From Acidobacteriota bacterium (GTDB lineage: Bacteria; Acidobacteriota; Terriglobia; UBA7540): DNA of 55,634 nt. The notes under the pieces were generated by a model. It saw nothing but the letters and a program-made list of their open reading frames with translations. It was not told where the DNA came from and ran no database searches. The stretch spans positions 1 to 55,634 of the forward strand of contig JAKAWG010000028.1 of NCBI GenBank assembly GCA_021817045.1, given 5' to 3'. The stretch's first letter is position 1. Every line of letters starts with the position of its first letter. The translations under genes and the position numbers were made by a program. This document shows positions 18,132-26,807 of the stretch, one piece after another.

Positions 18132-18297
18132 GACGCACCACTTTGGAGTGCGGGAGATCGCTCCCGCTTTCGGCGTGCGAGCTTGCTTGCGCGCAATCGA
18201 GCTTTTTCCGCGGCCAGCGAGCTGGCCTCGATCAAAGCGGCGCCGAGCCGCACTCCACAGGCTTCGCCGTAAGTTAAAGAAGGGTTAGACGCACCAC
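18132..18297 (+). repeat. Structured repeat family C, copy 1
   Basis: The stretch carries inverted ends TGGAGTGCGG and CCGCACTCCA around an internal hairpin-rich core. It is bounded by the 10-bp direct repeat GACGCACCAC (18132-18141 and 18288-18297). A second, diverged copy lies at about 34319-34462: both share GCTCCCGCTTTCGGC, GCCGCACTCCAC and a following TAAGT...GAAG...TAGACGC. Confidence 0.55.
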
Positions 18298-18375
18298 CCC
18301 GAGATGAGCCCCCGCCAGCGGGGACTATACGGAGCGACATCAATAGCTGCTGATCAGTGGTTGGCGGTGTATCAG

Positions 18376-18395
18376 GGCACGGCTTCAGCCGTGCC
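18376..18395. repeat. Perfect 20-bp palindrome
   Basis: GGCACGGCT-TC-AGCCGTGCC gives a 9-bp stem with a 2-base loop. It sits inside the palindromic mosaic and has no obvious gene to terminate. Confidence 0.5.
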
Positions 18396-18447
18396 GCAAG
18401 AAGCGCTCCCTCACCCCCGGTCCCTCTCCCCATACATGGGGAGGGGG

Positions 18448-18505
18448 ACCGCTGTAGAGGCGGCTTTCCGCCGCCACTTTGCGTGGCGGGATAAACCCGC
18501 TGCTA
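18448..18505. repeat. Palindromic repeat related to the interior of 13486-13611
   Basis: CTGTAGAGGCGGCTTT ... GGATAAACCCGCTGCTA is the same family, in opposite orientation, as the core of the element between the NtrY and NtrX genes. Just upstream (about 18410-18447) is a CCCTCTCCCC...GGGGAGGGGG stem. Confidence 0.55.
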
Positions 18506-18540
18506 TATCAAGCTGACACACTACCCTGACACTCGGTGAG

Positions 18541-18962
18541 CTTGACAGTTTCCCTCAACGTGAGTACTATTAAGTCATCACGCCCCTCGCGGAATTAAAT
18601 GCTTGGAGGTCTGCCATCTTCCTCACGAACCCTGTCTTCCCGGCAATAATTTCGCTCCGCCATACGCTCCAAACCCGCCGGCAAAGGCTCAATTCTACGC
18701 GTCTGAAAAAATCGCTAGGCTAGGGACGTTGGGCGAAATTGATGGGCCGTTTTTGCTCGATGAACCCACCAAGTTGATGAAAACAAACAACATTAGAATT
18801 TGCTTATGACGACCAAACCCAAAAGCAAAGCCAAGCTGTTCAGGAATATATGGATTACGTCATTTAGAATGAAAAACTTACAAGGGCTAGGGAGCCGTCC
18901 CCAATTAGCATAAGTTATAGAAAACAAGCCACATAAACAAATAGCCGGCACTGAAAAAATAT
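18541..18962 (+). repeat. Dispersed element A, copy A2 (promoter-bearing, about 420 bp)
   Basis: This is the second copy of the element at 431-852, with the same length and the same order of conserved blocks. It lies about 180 bp upstream of the MltD-like lipoprotein gene on the same strand. Both copies contain a 68-codon TTG-to-TGA frame (here 18603-18809), but 14 of the 16 codon differences in its better-conserved part change the amino acid. Selection therefore appears to act on DNA or RNA rather than protein. Confidence 0.75.
18542..18570 (+). promoter_or_regulatory. Sigma-70-type promoter at the head of element A2
   Basis: TTGACA (18542-18547), a 17-bp spacer, then TACTAT (18565-18570). 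It is identical in both hexamers and spacing to the promoter of A1, while the spacer has diverged. Confidence 0.7.
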
Positions 18963-19140
18963 GAGCCGAAATCAAGCTTGGCCCCATCGCATCGGGAGCG
19001 CTGAAGCTACCCCCTCGTACAACGGTCGGAAATGAGCGCCGCCCGCCCATTCGGTTGACCCTCGCAGGGGCGGAGGGGTAAAATAAGAGCCGTTTTCAGG
19101 CTTTCTGACGGGGTTGCAATTCGGTTGAGAGCAAGGCCTA

Positions 19141-21078
19141 TTGAGGACAGCAAAAGTCAGTATCCTCGTTCTGGCGCTCCTCGCGTTGACCTCGTGTCAA
19201 ACGGCTGAGCAGCGCAAGCCCCTTGGCCGTCCGCCGGTGGCTGCCGCGCCCGTCGCTTTGCCTCCCACTTCCCTGCCGCCCGCCTTGAACCAGCTCAAGA
19301 GCCCTTCTCGCAAGTCCGAAGAAATGGCTGGGATCAGCGCGCTGATCGACCAGGCAGAGGCCGCTTATACCGCCGGGCTCAATGATTACCAATCTGGAAA
19401 TCTGGGAAAAGCCAAGCAGGAGTTCGATCGCGCACTGAGTGTGCTGATGGAATCGAAGTACAGGATTCTGCGCCACGAACGCTTGAAGGAAGAATTCGAC
19501 CTGCTCGCAGACAATATCAACGAGGTGGAGCGGGCGTCTTTGAAGGCTGGTAATTCGCTGAGCTCAAACGAGTACGTGCCGGCTCCGATTCAGTCCTTCG
19601 CGGGCCTTACCTTTGCCCAAAATAACGGCGTAATGGCCCGAGCCCAGCAGGAAATCAACTCCGTCCATTCAGACATCCCGCTTATTTCAAACGAATCCGT
19701 TTCCGGCGTCATTGCCTACATTCAGGAGCACTCCCGCGGTTACATGGACTCTATTCTTCGGCGGCTTGGTCGGTACAAGCCCATGATGTCCGCGGTGCTG
19801 CGCAAGGAAGGGGTGCCACAAGACCTCATTTACGTTGCGGCCGGGGAAAGCGCGTTTAATCCTCACGCCGTATCTCGCGCCGGCGCAACCGGGATTTGGC
19901 AATTCATGTCAGGAACTGCAGCGCTATATGGGCTCAAACAGAACCACTGGATCGACGAACGAGAGGATCCGTATAAGTCCACCATGGCCGCCGCAAAGCA
20001 CCTCAAGAGTCTATACTCGATGTTTGGCGACTGGTATCTGGCCATGGCCGCTTATGACTGGAGTCCGGACGGCGTCGAGACAGCAATCCAGCGTACCGGT
20101 TATGCTGACTATTGGACCCTCCGCAAGCTGCACGCGCTTCCTCCTGAAACTGAAAACTACGTTCCTATCTATATTGCGACGGCACTGATTGCCAAGGATC
20201 CCTTGGCCTATGGTTTTAATGTCGATCCGGACCCTCCGCTTGACGTAGACCGCGTGCCGGTGAGCGTTCCTACCGACCTCCGGCTGGTTGCGGATTTGGT
20301 CGGCTGCTCGCCAGAAACCCTCCGGCGACTCAATCCTGCCCTCAGAGAATGGGCTACGCCGGCAGACGATCCCGGTTTTGAGCTAAGCCTGCCCGCCGGA
20401 ACCGGAGAACTTTTTCGGGAACGCATCGCGTCGGTGCCGCCCGGCGAACGGCTGTGGTGGCGGGCTTTGCGAGTCCGGTCGGGCGACACACTGGCTGGAG
20501 TTGCTCGTCGCTACCGAGTGCCGGTCGCGTCAGTCGCGGCGGCTAACCACCTCAGCGACCAAGAATCACTTGCCGGCCGGTCCTTTCTGCTGATCCCCCG
20601 TTCCCGTTATGTCCGCCCGAGCCGCCTGGCCACGGCGTCAGGGCGATGGATTCGCCGCCGGTACTACTATCGCATCCGGCGAGGAGACAATCTGGATCTT
20701 ATTGCGGATCGATTTGCGGTGACTACGTATCAAATCCGACGCTGGAACCATTTGCGCAGCTCCCGGCTTATTGCTGGAAGGAAGCTCTTGATTTACCGTT
20801 TGGTTCGCGTCAGGCGTCCCGTCGCGCGGCGAGCCGTGCACGCCAGCCGCGCGGTCACGGCCACGGCCAGGGCCTCGGGCCGCCGCTACTACTACCGTAT
20901 TCGGCGCGGGGATACTTTGGACCGCGTCGCAGACCGGTTTAATGTAACCGCCGTTCAAATACGAAGCTGGAACCACATGCGGAGTTCCTCACTGATCGCT
21001 GGAAGGACTCTCCTGATTTACCGCGACATTCCGGTGAGTTCAGTCGTCGCTTCCACCGCGGATTCTTCCTCCCACTAA
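19141..21078 (+). CDS. MltD-like membrane-bound lytic transglycosylase, lipoprotein with LysM repeats
   Basis: The 645-residue protein starts with TTG. Residues 1-19 are a lipoprotein signal (VLALLALTSC), so C19 should be acylated by Lgt and Lnt, both encoded in this window. Then follow a helical region, an SLT domain with catalytic E236 (AAGESAFNPHAVSRAGATGI), and three LysM modules (about 448-490, 510-553 and 580-625). The last two are near-duplicates sharing YYRIRRGD and IRRWNH/IRSWNH. LysM binds GlcNAc in peptidoglycan. The enzyme would remodel murein from the membrane. It lies downstream of element A2. Confidence 0.92.
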   Translation: MRTAKVSILVLALLALTSCQTAEQRKPLGRPPVAAAPVALPPTSLPPALNQLKSPSRKSEEMAGISALIDQAEAAYTAGLNDYQSGNLGKAKQEFDRALSVLMESKYRILRHERLKEEFDLLADNINEVERASLKAGNSLSSNEYVPAPIQSFAGLTFAQNNGVMARAQQEINSVHSDIPLISNESVSGVIAYIQEHSRGYMDSILRRLGRYKPMMSAVLRKEGVPQDLIYVAAGESAFNPHAVSRAGATGIWQFMSGTAALYGLKQNHWIDEREDPYKSTMAAAKHLKSLYSMFGDWYLAMAAYDWSPDGVETAIQRTGYADYWTLRKLHALPPETENYVPIYIATALIAKDPLAYGFNVDPDPPLDVDRVPVSVPTDLRLVADLVGCSPETLRRLNPALREWATPADDPGFELSLPAGTGELFRERIASVPPGERLWWRALRVRSGDTLAGVARRYRVPVASVAAANHLSDQESLAGRSFLLIPRSRYVRPSRLATASGRWIRRRYYYRIRRGDNLDLIADRFAVTTYQIRRWNHLRSSRLIAGRKLLIYRLVRVRRPVARRAVHASRAVTATARASGRRYYYRIRRGDTLDRVADRFNVTAVQIRSWNHMRSSSLIAGRTLLIYRDIPVSSVVASTADSSSH

Positions 21079-21304
21079 AATCTCCCTCCGCTGCCTTTCC
21101 GAGTCGAGACTAGTCGCTGCCCCCGAATGAAAACCTCATTGGTCACTTTCCTACGAACCCCTGCGGCATTACAAAGTCAACAGGCTTGACAGAAGTGTCC
21201 CATTGGTATAAATCTGCGTGCGAAGGGCATAGTGCCACCGAAGTGCAAACGACGGCTGGAGAGCCGTTGCGGTTTCGGCGAAATTAGCGACCGAGGAGGA
21301 GCGG

Positions 21305-21751
21305 ATGGTATTCGACGACGAGCGAGAGCCAGACGAGGAATTCGAGGACTTCACGGACGAGCTTTCCTCCGACTATGGAGAGGAAGAGACCGAAGAGGAA
21401 GTCAGCGAAGAGGGCGAGGAAAAACTCGAAGAATCGTCCTTCGAGATCACCAGCGAGGAAACCGGACCTGCGGTTGAGCCAGAGAAGGCGGAAATGCCGG
21501 CCGCGGAGCCTGCGGCGCGGCGCGCTCCTGCCCGGGCGAAAAGCAAGCGGGTTAAGGCAAAGCCTGCGAAGAAATCGGTTAGGCCGGCAGCCGCGGTTTC
21601 TAAAGCAGCGCCCAAGCGGAAGAAGCTTAAGAAGCCGGCAAAGCGCAAAAAGGTGACCTTTCGGTCATCGACCGCTGCGAAGGCCACCAGGAAGCCGGCC
21701 GCAAAGAAGCGCGTTGCGGCAAAAGGCAAAAAGAAGCGTTCCCGCCGGTGA
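21305..21751 (+). CDS. Bipartite acidic/basic protein, histone H1-like tail
   Basis: The 148-residue protein has a strong site (GAGGAGGAG) before ATG. Residues 1-65 are extremely acidic (DDEREPDEEFEDF, then runs of E). Residues 70-148 are Lys/Ala/Pro/Arg-rich with AKPAKKS, KPAKRKK and KPAAKKR repeats, like the C-terminal tails of eukaryotic H1 and bacterial Hc1/AlgP-type proteins. It probably binds nucleic acid through the basic half, with the acidic half as a shield or charge-mimic. No globular domain is visible. A low-complexity frame like this can be over-predicted, but the ribosome site and isolated position support it. Confidence 0.7.
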   Translation: MVFDDEREPDEEFEDFTDELSSDYGEEETEEEVSEEGEEKLEESSFEITSEETGPAVEPEKAEMPAAEPAARRAPARAKSKRVKAKPAKKSVRPAAAVSKAAPKRKKLKKPAKRKKVTFRSSTAAKATRKPAAKKRVAAKGKKKRSRR

Positions 21752-21930
21752 GAGTGGCGCTGGGCCTGATAAGACCGGGCCTGAACTGCTCGGCTTGGAC
21801 CATTAGCCCGCGATACCGTCGGCTTGAGCACACTTAAGCCCTGTACCAGGCCGGGCCGTCGAGCTCGTTCGCCCAATGCGAGGAGCGTCGCGGCCGCCGC
21901 AGACCTCTGCAATGACACGGAGCTATCTGC

Positions 21931-22878
21931 ATGGAGCTTTACAAGAATGTATACAGAATTCAATCGCTTTACGGCGGGCGCAATCTCTTTCAATATTTTT
22001 TCAATGGACAGCGGCGCGTTCTTCTTGATGCGGGTATCGCCCAGACGCCGGAGGCTGCGATTTTCCCCTATCTCGAAAAACTGAAAGTTGACCCTCAGCA
22101 GCTTGACCTGGCCATCACAACTCATTCCGATGTCGATCACCAGGGCGGCAACGACGCCATTAAGCGCATCGCTCCTCGCGCATGGCTCGCCTGCGGTGAA
22201 GCCGATCGTGAACTTGTAGAAGATCCACAAACCCTCTTCGAGCGGCGCTACGACTTCCTGAAGAAAGATTATGGAATGTCGCTCGGGGCGTTATCAGCGG
22301 CAGACGCAGGGAAGCCGCGCCGGATGGACGCCACCTTCGCGGGCGGTGAAACGATCCATCTCGACGATGGTTGGCGACTCGAAGTGCTCCACGTACCTGG
22401 CCATTCGCACGGACATCTCGCTTTTTATGACCGGAACCATAAAGCCGCGTTTGTAGGCGACGCGATTCATGGCCGGGGCTGTCCGAAGGCGACAGGCGAA
22501 CTGGCGATCCCGGTGACTTACTACAACGTGGAAGTGTACCTTTCGACCCTCCGCTATTTTGAGAGCCTGCCCATCGAGGTGCTTTATTCCGGCCACTGGC
22601 CTGTGATGCGCGGCGAGGAGATCCACGACTTCATCGCCGAGTCACGGCAAACGGTGGAGCTTTTCGACCGCGTTGTGCTGGCCGAACTTGGGAAGCCCGC
22701 TGCCAGCCGAAGCCTCCAGGAACTCGTCCAGGCTGTGGCGGAGGCGGTCGGAGAATGGCCGCCCGACTCGTGGACGCTCGCTATGTTCCCGATGAAGGGC
22801 CACCTCGACCGTCTGGAAGCGAACGGCAGAATCCGACGCGTTGATGGCGCCCGTCCGGTGCGCTGGCAGAAAGCATGA
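21931..22878 (+). CDS. MBL-fold metallo-hydrolase
   Basis: The 315-residue protein has the metallo-beta-lactamase fold. The metal motif reads THSDVDHQGG (H65, D67, D69, H70), where the usual second His of HxHxDH is Asp. Further ligands are HVPGHSHGHLAFYD, FVGDAIHG and YSGHWPV. The C-terminal 80 residues form a helical extension. Related proteins hydrolyse thioesters or phosphoesters, or act as glyoxalase-II-like enzymes; the substrate is unknown here. Its stop overlaps the ATG of queG (ATGA), so the two are probably co-translated. Confidence 0.85.
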   Translation: MELYKNVYRIQSLYGGRNLFQYFFNGQRRVLLDAGIAQTPEAAIFPYLEKLKVDPQQLDLAITTHSDVDHQGGNDAIKRIAPRAWLACGEADRELVEDPQTLFERRYDFLKKDYGMSLGALSAADAGKPRRMDATFAGGETIHLDDGWRLEVLHVPGHSHGHLAFYDRNHKAAFVGDAIHGRGCPKATGELAIPVTYYNVEVYLSTLRYFESLPIEVLYSGHWPVMRGEEIHDFIAESRQTVELFDRVVLAELGKPAASRSLQELVQAVAEAVGEWPPDSWTLAMFPMKGHLDRLEANGRIRRVDGARPVRWQKA

Positions 22879-24071
22879 CCCTTTCCGAGAGGGTGAAACA
22901 GCGCGGCCTGGAAATTGGCTTCAACTTGGTGGGTGTCGCTCCGGCGGACGTGTGGAACGATCTGGAATTCGCCCGCCAATGGGTAGAAGCGGGTTATGGC
23001 GGCGAGATGCACTACCTCTCGAATCCCAAACGCCACGATCCGCGCACCGTTCTTCCTTCCGTTCAGTCGGTGGTTTGCGCCGCGTTGGTTTACAACTCGC
23101 CCCTGCCCTATTCCACCCAAACGCAACCGCATCAGCATAGCCGAGGCTGGATTTCCCGCTATGCGTGGGGGACTGACTACCATGACGTGATGCGCGCCCG
23201 GCTCGAACGGCTTCGCAAGGGAATTGAGGTGCTGGGCCCGCAAGTCGAAACGCGCGTTTACGTGGATACGGGACCGGTTGTGGAGCGTGCTTTTGCGCGA
23301 TACTCCGGCATTGGCTGGATGGGCAAGAATACTGCCATCATCAACCAGCAGAAGGGATCGTGGTTTTTCCTCGGCGTAGTTCTTACAAACCTGCTGCTCG
23401 CCCCGGATCAGCCCGCTGCGGATCGGTGCGGTTCCTGCACTCGATGCCTGGATGCCTGCCCCACGGCCGCGCTGGCGAAGCCCTATATGATGGACGCTTC
23501 GCGTTGTATCGCTTACCTGACGATCGAGTTGAAGGGGTCAATTCCCGAGCCGCTTCGGCCCGCTGTCGGCGCAAACGTCTTCGGCTGCGACATCTGCCAG
23601 GACGTATGCCCTTGGAACTCGCGCCGTGCCGAGGGCACGCGAGAGCCCGGCCGCGGTGGCGCAGCAACAACCGATCTCCCCGAGTTCCAGCCTATGGAAA
23701 TCGACGAGCCAGGTAGCGCAGAGTTGTTTTATAACTCCGCGGTTGGCGACCGTGACGAAGCGACAACAAACCGCAGAGTTTCTGAAAAGCGAAACCCATC
23801 TTTTCCGGCGACGCCGAGACATCGCTTCTCGCTCTTCAATCCTCCACTTCGCGCTCTCGCTTCGCTTACCGAACACGATTTCCGGCGCGTTTTTTCGCGC
23901 TCCCCGCTGAAGCGCGCGAAATACCGCGGCTGGCTCCGCAACCTGTGCGTGGCGATGGGAAACTCGGGCAACCGGGAATTTGTCCCCTGGCTGGAAAGAG
24001 CGGCGCAGGCGGCTCACCCTCTGGTCGCCGAACACGCTCGCTGGGCGTTGAAAGTTATTGGTGGTAGTTGA
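22875..24071 (+). CDS. queG: Epoxyqueuosine reductase QueG
   Basis: The 398-residue protein has the QueG layout: a cobalamin-binding N-terminal domain (VYVDTGPVVERAFA, GIGWMGKNT), then two 4Fe-4S clusters (CGSCTRCLDACP and CDICQDVCPWN). A C-terminal HEAT-like segment follows. It reduces epoxyqueuosine to queuosine in the anticodon of tRNAs for Tyr, His, Asp and Asn. Between the ferredoxin region and the C-terminal helices (residues about 255-320) is a long, low-conservation insert. The ATG overlaps the previous gene. Confidence 0.93.
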   Translation: MTLSERVKQRGLEIGFNLVGVAPADVWNDLEFARQWVEAGYGGEMHYLSNPKRHDPRTVLPSVQSVVCAALVYNSPLPYSTQTQPHQHSRGWISRYAWGTDYHDVMRARLERLRKGIEVLGPQVETRVYVDTGPVVERAFARYSGIGWMGKNTAIINQQKGSWFFLGVVLTNLLLAPDQPAADRCGSCTRCLDACPTAALAKPYMMDASRCIAYLTIELKGSIPEPLRPAVGANVFGCDICQDVCPWNSRRAEGTREPGRGGAATTDLPEFQPMEIDEPGSAELFYNSAVGDRDEATTNRRVSEKRNPSFPATPRHRFSLFNPPLRALASLTEHDFRRVFSRSPLKRAKYRGWLRNLCVAMGNSGNREFVPWLERAAQAAHPLVAEHARWALKVIGGS

Positions 24072-24139
24072 CAGCTTGCAGCGCGCGTAGAACGGTGAGA
24101 TCTCAGGAGCCGTCTGCGAAAAACTAATAACCTCTTCAC

Positions 24140-25708
24140 CTAATCTACCCGGTAATGGCAGCCGCGGCTTTCGCGCGATTCCCTGGCTGCGAGCAGGACT
24201 AGGCGCGCCGTCTGGATGCCATTCCGCAGTCCGATGATCGCGTCAGTCACCTCGGCCTTTTCGTAGAAGCGCGAAATCTCCGCGTCAAGCTCGCGGAGAA
24301 TCTCGTAAGCGCGATTCAAGCGCTTCTCGCTGCGGATAAGGCCAACGTAATTCCACATCGTCTGCTGGATGGTAAGCCAGTCCTGAGCGATGAGGGCAGG
24401 GTCAACGGCTTCGTGCTCGTAGCGCCAGGGGACGATGCGAGGGAAGTAATAATCGCCGTTGCGCCTCGCGGAGTCCGCGGCGTCCGCTCCGGCGCGCGTT
24501 CCCCAGACAAGGCATTCGAGCAGTGACGTGCTAGCCAGGCGATTCGCGCCGTGCAAACCCGTACAGGAAACCTCGCCCACGGCGCGCAGCCCCGCCAGAT
24601 TCGTCCGGCCCGAATCGTCCACGGCAATTCCGCCGCAACTGTAATGAGCAGCGGGAACAACAGGGATGGGCTGCTGCGTGATGTCGATTCCGAGGGCGAT
24701 ACAATGGGCGTAAATGCCCGGGAAACGCTCGCGCACTTCGGCAGCGGGTTTGTGCGAGATGTCAAGATAGGCGCACGGTTCGCCGCTTTCCAGCATCACC
24801 TGGTAGATGGCGCGCGCCGCAATGTCGCGCGGAGCGAGTGAGCCGTTCGGGTGAAAACGCGACATGAATTCGTGCCCATGCCTATCCACCAGCCGCCCAC
24901 CCTCGCCGCGCACGGCTTCGGAAATCAGAAAACGGCCGGTGGGATGATAAAGCGTGGTGGGATGGAACTGCACGTACTGGAGGTTGATGCAGCGCGTTCC
25001 AGCACGAGCTGCCATGGCGATGCCGCCGCCGGCGGCACCGGGCGGATTGGTGGTATGCGCGTAGACGCGGCCCAGGCCCCCGGTGGCGAGGATCGTTTCC
25101 TTGGCGAGCAGCGGGTTGATCTTGGTGCTCGCCTGGTCCAACGCGTATGCGCCCACGCAAGTCAGCGGCTTATAGACGTCCAGCGGTTCGGCGGAATGGT
25201 GCGAGACGGTGAGCAAGTCTACGGCGGTCGTCTTGCTCCTCACCGTGACTTTGGGATGCGATGCAACCCGGTCAAGAAACACCCGCTCGATGGCTGAGCC
25301 CGTCTGGTCCTTGTGATGAATGATGCGCGGCAAGCTATGAGCAGCTTCCGCCGTCAAGTGCAGCTCGGAAGCGTCCTGCGGCGCCCGGTCAAAATCTACG
25401 CCCAGTTCGTCGATGAGAATTTCTTTCACCAGGCGCGGACCTTCGCGGCTCAGCAGCCGCGCGGCTTCGGGAGAGCTCAGGCCGGCCCCGGCCGTCAGGA
25501 TGTCCGCAACCAGCTTTTCGGGAGAATCGTTCTTGCCTTCGTAAATGATGCCGCCCTGCGCCCAGAAGGTGTTTGTGTCCTCCGGGCCTTCCCCGCGCGT
25601 AATCATCAGCACTTCGGCGCCCCGCTTGGCGGCAGCCCAGGCCGCGGCACAGCCCGCGAGGCCGCTGCCAACGATGAGAACGTCCGTTGTAGTGTCAACT
25701 TGATTCAT
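24140..25708 (-). CDS. nadB: L-aspartate oxidase NadB
   Basis: The 522-residue flavoprotein has the FAD-binding start DVLIVGSGLAGCAAAWAA and the succinate dehydrogenase/aspartate oxidase signatures TFWAQGGIIY and PAAHYSCGGIAVD. It oxidises L-aspartate to iminoaspartate, the first step of de novo NAD synthesis. The C-terminal helical domain is complete. It is the last gene of the nadA-nadC-nadB group, 21 bp after nadC. Confidence 0.96.
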   Translation of the reverse strand: MNQVDTTTDVLIVGSGLAGCAAAWAAAKRGAEVLMITRGEGPEDTNTFWAQGGIIYEGKNDSPEKLVADILTAGAGLSSPEAARLLSREGPRLVKEILIDELGVDFDRAPQDASELHLTAEAAHSLPRIIHHKDQTGSAIERVFLDRVASHPKVTVRSKTTAVDLLTVSHHSAEPLDVYKPLTCVGAYALDQASTKINPLLAKETILATGGLGRVYAHTTNPPGAAGGGIAMAARAGTRCINLQYVQFHPTTLYHPTGRFLISEAVRGEGGRLVDRHGHEFMSRFHPNGSLAPRDIAARAIYQVMLESGEPCAYLDISHKPAAEVRERFPGIYAHCIALGIDITQQPIPVVPAAHYSCGGIAVDDSGRTNLAGLRAVGEVSCTGLHGANRLASTSLLECLVWGTRAGADAADSARRNGDYYFPRIVPWRYEHEAVDPALIAQDWLTIQQTMWNYVGLIRSEKRLNRAYEILRELDAEISRFYEKAEVTDAIIGLRNGIQTARLVLLAARESRESRGCHYRVD

Positions 25709-25729
25709 CAGTGATATTCCCTGATTGGG

Positions 25730-26611
25730 TCATCGATTCAACGGCTCAATTTCCAGGCTGAGGTCGGCAGCGGGCGCCGAATGCGTGAGCGCGCCGACTG
25801 AAATCCAGTCGGCTCCGGCCTCCGCATAAGCCCGTGCGTTTAAGAGTGTAATTCCCCCCGACGCTTCCAGAATGATTTTGCGATGCCCCACAATTTGCAC
25901 GGCTTCTCGCACCTCGCCGGGCGTCATATTATCCAGCAAAATGACGTCCGGCGCTCTTGATAGGGCTTGATCAAGCTCCTCGATTGTCGTCACTTCGATC
26001 TCGACAAACCGAGCCCGCGATTGTTGCGCCTTGACCGCTTCGAGAGCTTGTTTGACGCCGCCCGCCATGCGAATGTGATTTTCCTTAATAAGGATAGCAT
26101 CGCCGAGGTCACGCCGATGGTTATACCCGCCTCCTACCGTCACCGCGTATTTCTCAAGCGAACGCAGGCCGGGCGTGGTCTTGCGCGTGTCGAGAATCTT
26201 CGCTGCCGTGCCTGCGACCGCATCCACAAATTGCCTGGTCAACGTGGCGATGCCCGCGAGCCGCTGGAGAATGTTCAACGCCAGCCGCTCACCTGAGAGG
26301 AGGGCGCGCGCGCGACCAGCGACGATAGCCGGCTCATCTCCAGGTCGCAACCTATCTCCGTCGCGGCACTTAGCCTCTACCGAGACGCCGGAATCGAGCA
26401 AGCGAAAGACCTCGACCGCGACATCACAGCCTGCCAGCACGAGAGGAGCTTTAGCAACTATGCGGCCAAGGGCTCGCTGACCCTCGTGAACCGTTGCCTC
26501 CGTGGTGAGGTCGCCCACGCCGAGGTCTTCCTTGAGGAAGTGTTCGATCAGCTCACGGTAGTCCGCAGGATCAAGAGCAGTTCGGCAAGGCAAGCTCGAT
26601 TTTCTCTCCAC
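25730..26611 (-). CDS. nadC: Nicotinate-nucleotide pyrophosphorylase (carboxylating) NadC
   Basis: The 293-residue protein has the family features: LKEDLGVGDLTTEATV near the start, LNILQRLAGIATLTRQFVDA, ILDTRKTTPGLRSLEKYAV, GGGYNHRRDLGDAILIKENH and the C-terminal barrel motif LEASGGITLLNARAYA. It converts quinolinate and PRPP to nicotinate mononucleotide, with loss of CO2. It lies between nadA (196 bp upstream) and nadB. Confidence 0.96.
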   Translation of the reverse strand: MERKSSLPCRTALDPADYRELIEHFLKEDLGVGDLTTEATVHEGQRALGRIVAKAPLVLAGCDVAVEVFRLLDSGVSVEAKCRDGDRLRPGDEPAIVAGRARALLSGERLALNILQRLAGIATLTRQFVDAVAGTAAKILDTRKTTPGLRSLEKYAVTVGGGYNHRRDLGDAILIKENHIRMAGGVKQALEAVKAQQSRARFVEIEVTTIEELDQALSRAPDVILLDNMTPGEVREAVQIVGHRKIILEASGGITLLNARAYAEAGADWISVGALTHSAPAADLSLEIEPLNR

Positions 26612-26807
26612 GAATCAGTGTCCCGTTTTATGCGGCTTTGGAATACGAACTTGGTGCATTATTACTTTGGATTCAACAGGATACACGCTTGACGCGATTT
26701 CTTGCGATAACTGCCCCACTTCGCTGCGCCCAGCCCCCTGCCAAGAATACGGGGCTTTGATGCTGCTCGCGGCTTTCGTGCGGATCAAGGGCTGACGCGG
26801 CCGGTCC

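Larger units (their letters stand above)
17900..19140. other. 1.2-kb intergenic repeat mosaic between divergent genes
   Basis: No gene is supported here. The left half (18050-18520) is a patchwork of different palindromic repeats, listed separately. The right half (18541-18962) is element A2. The final 180 bp before the lipoprotein gene show nothing recognisable. Confidence 0.65.

Noticed and set aside
21373..22230. 285-residue minus-strand frame across the acidic/basic gene and the MBL gene start
   Set aside because: Its sequence is low-complexity Ala/Phe/Ser, the mirror of Lys/Ala/Glu codons. The plus-strand gene has a strong ribosome site.
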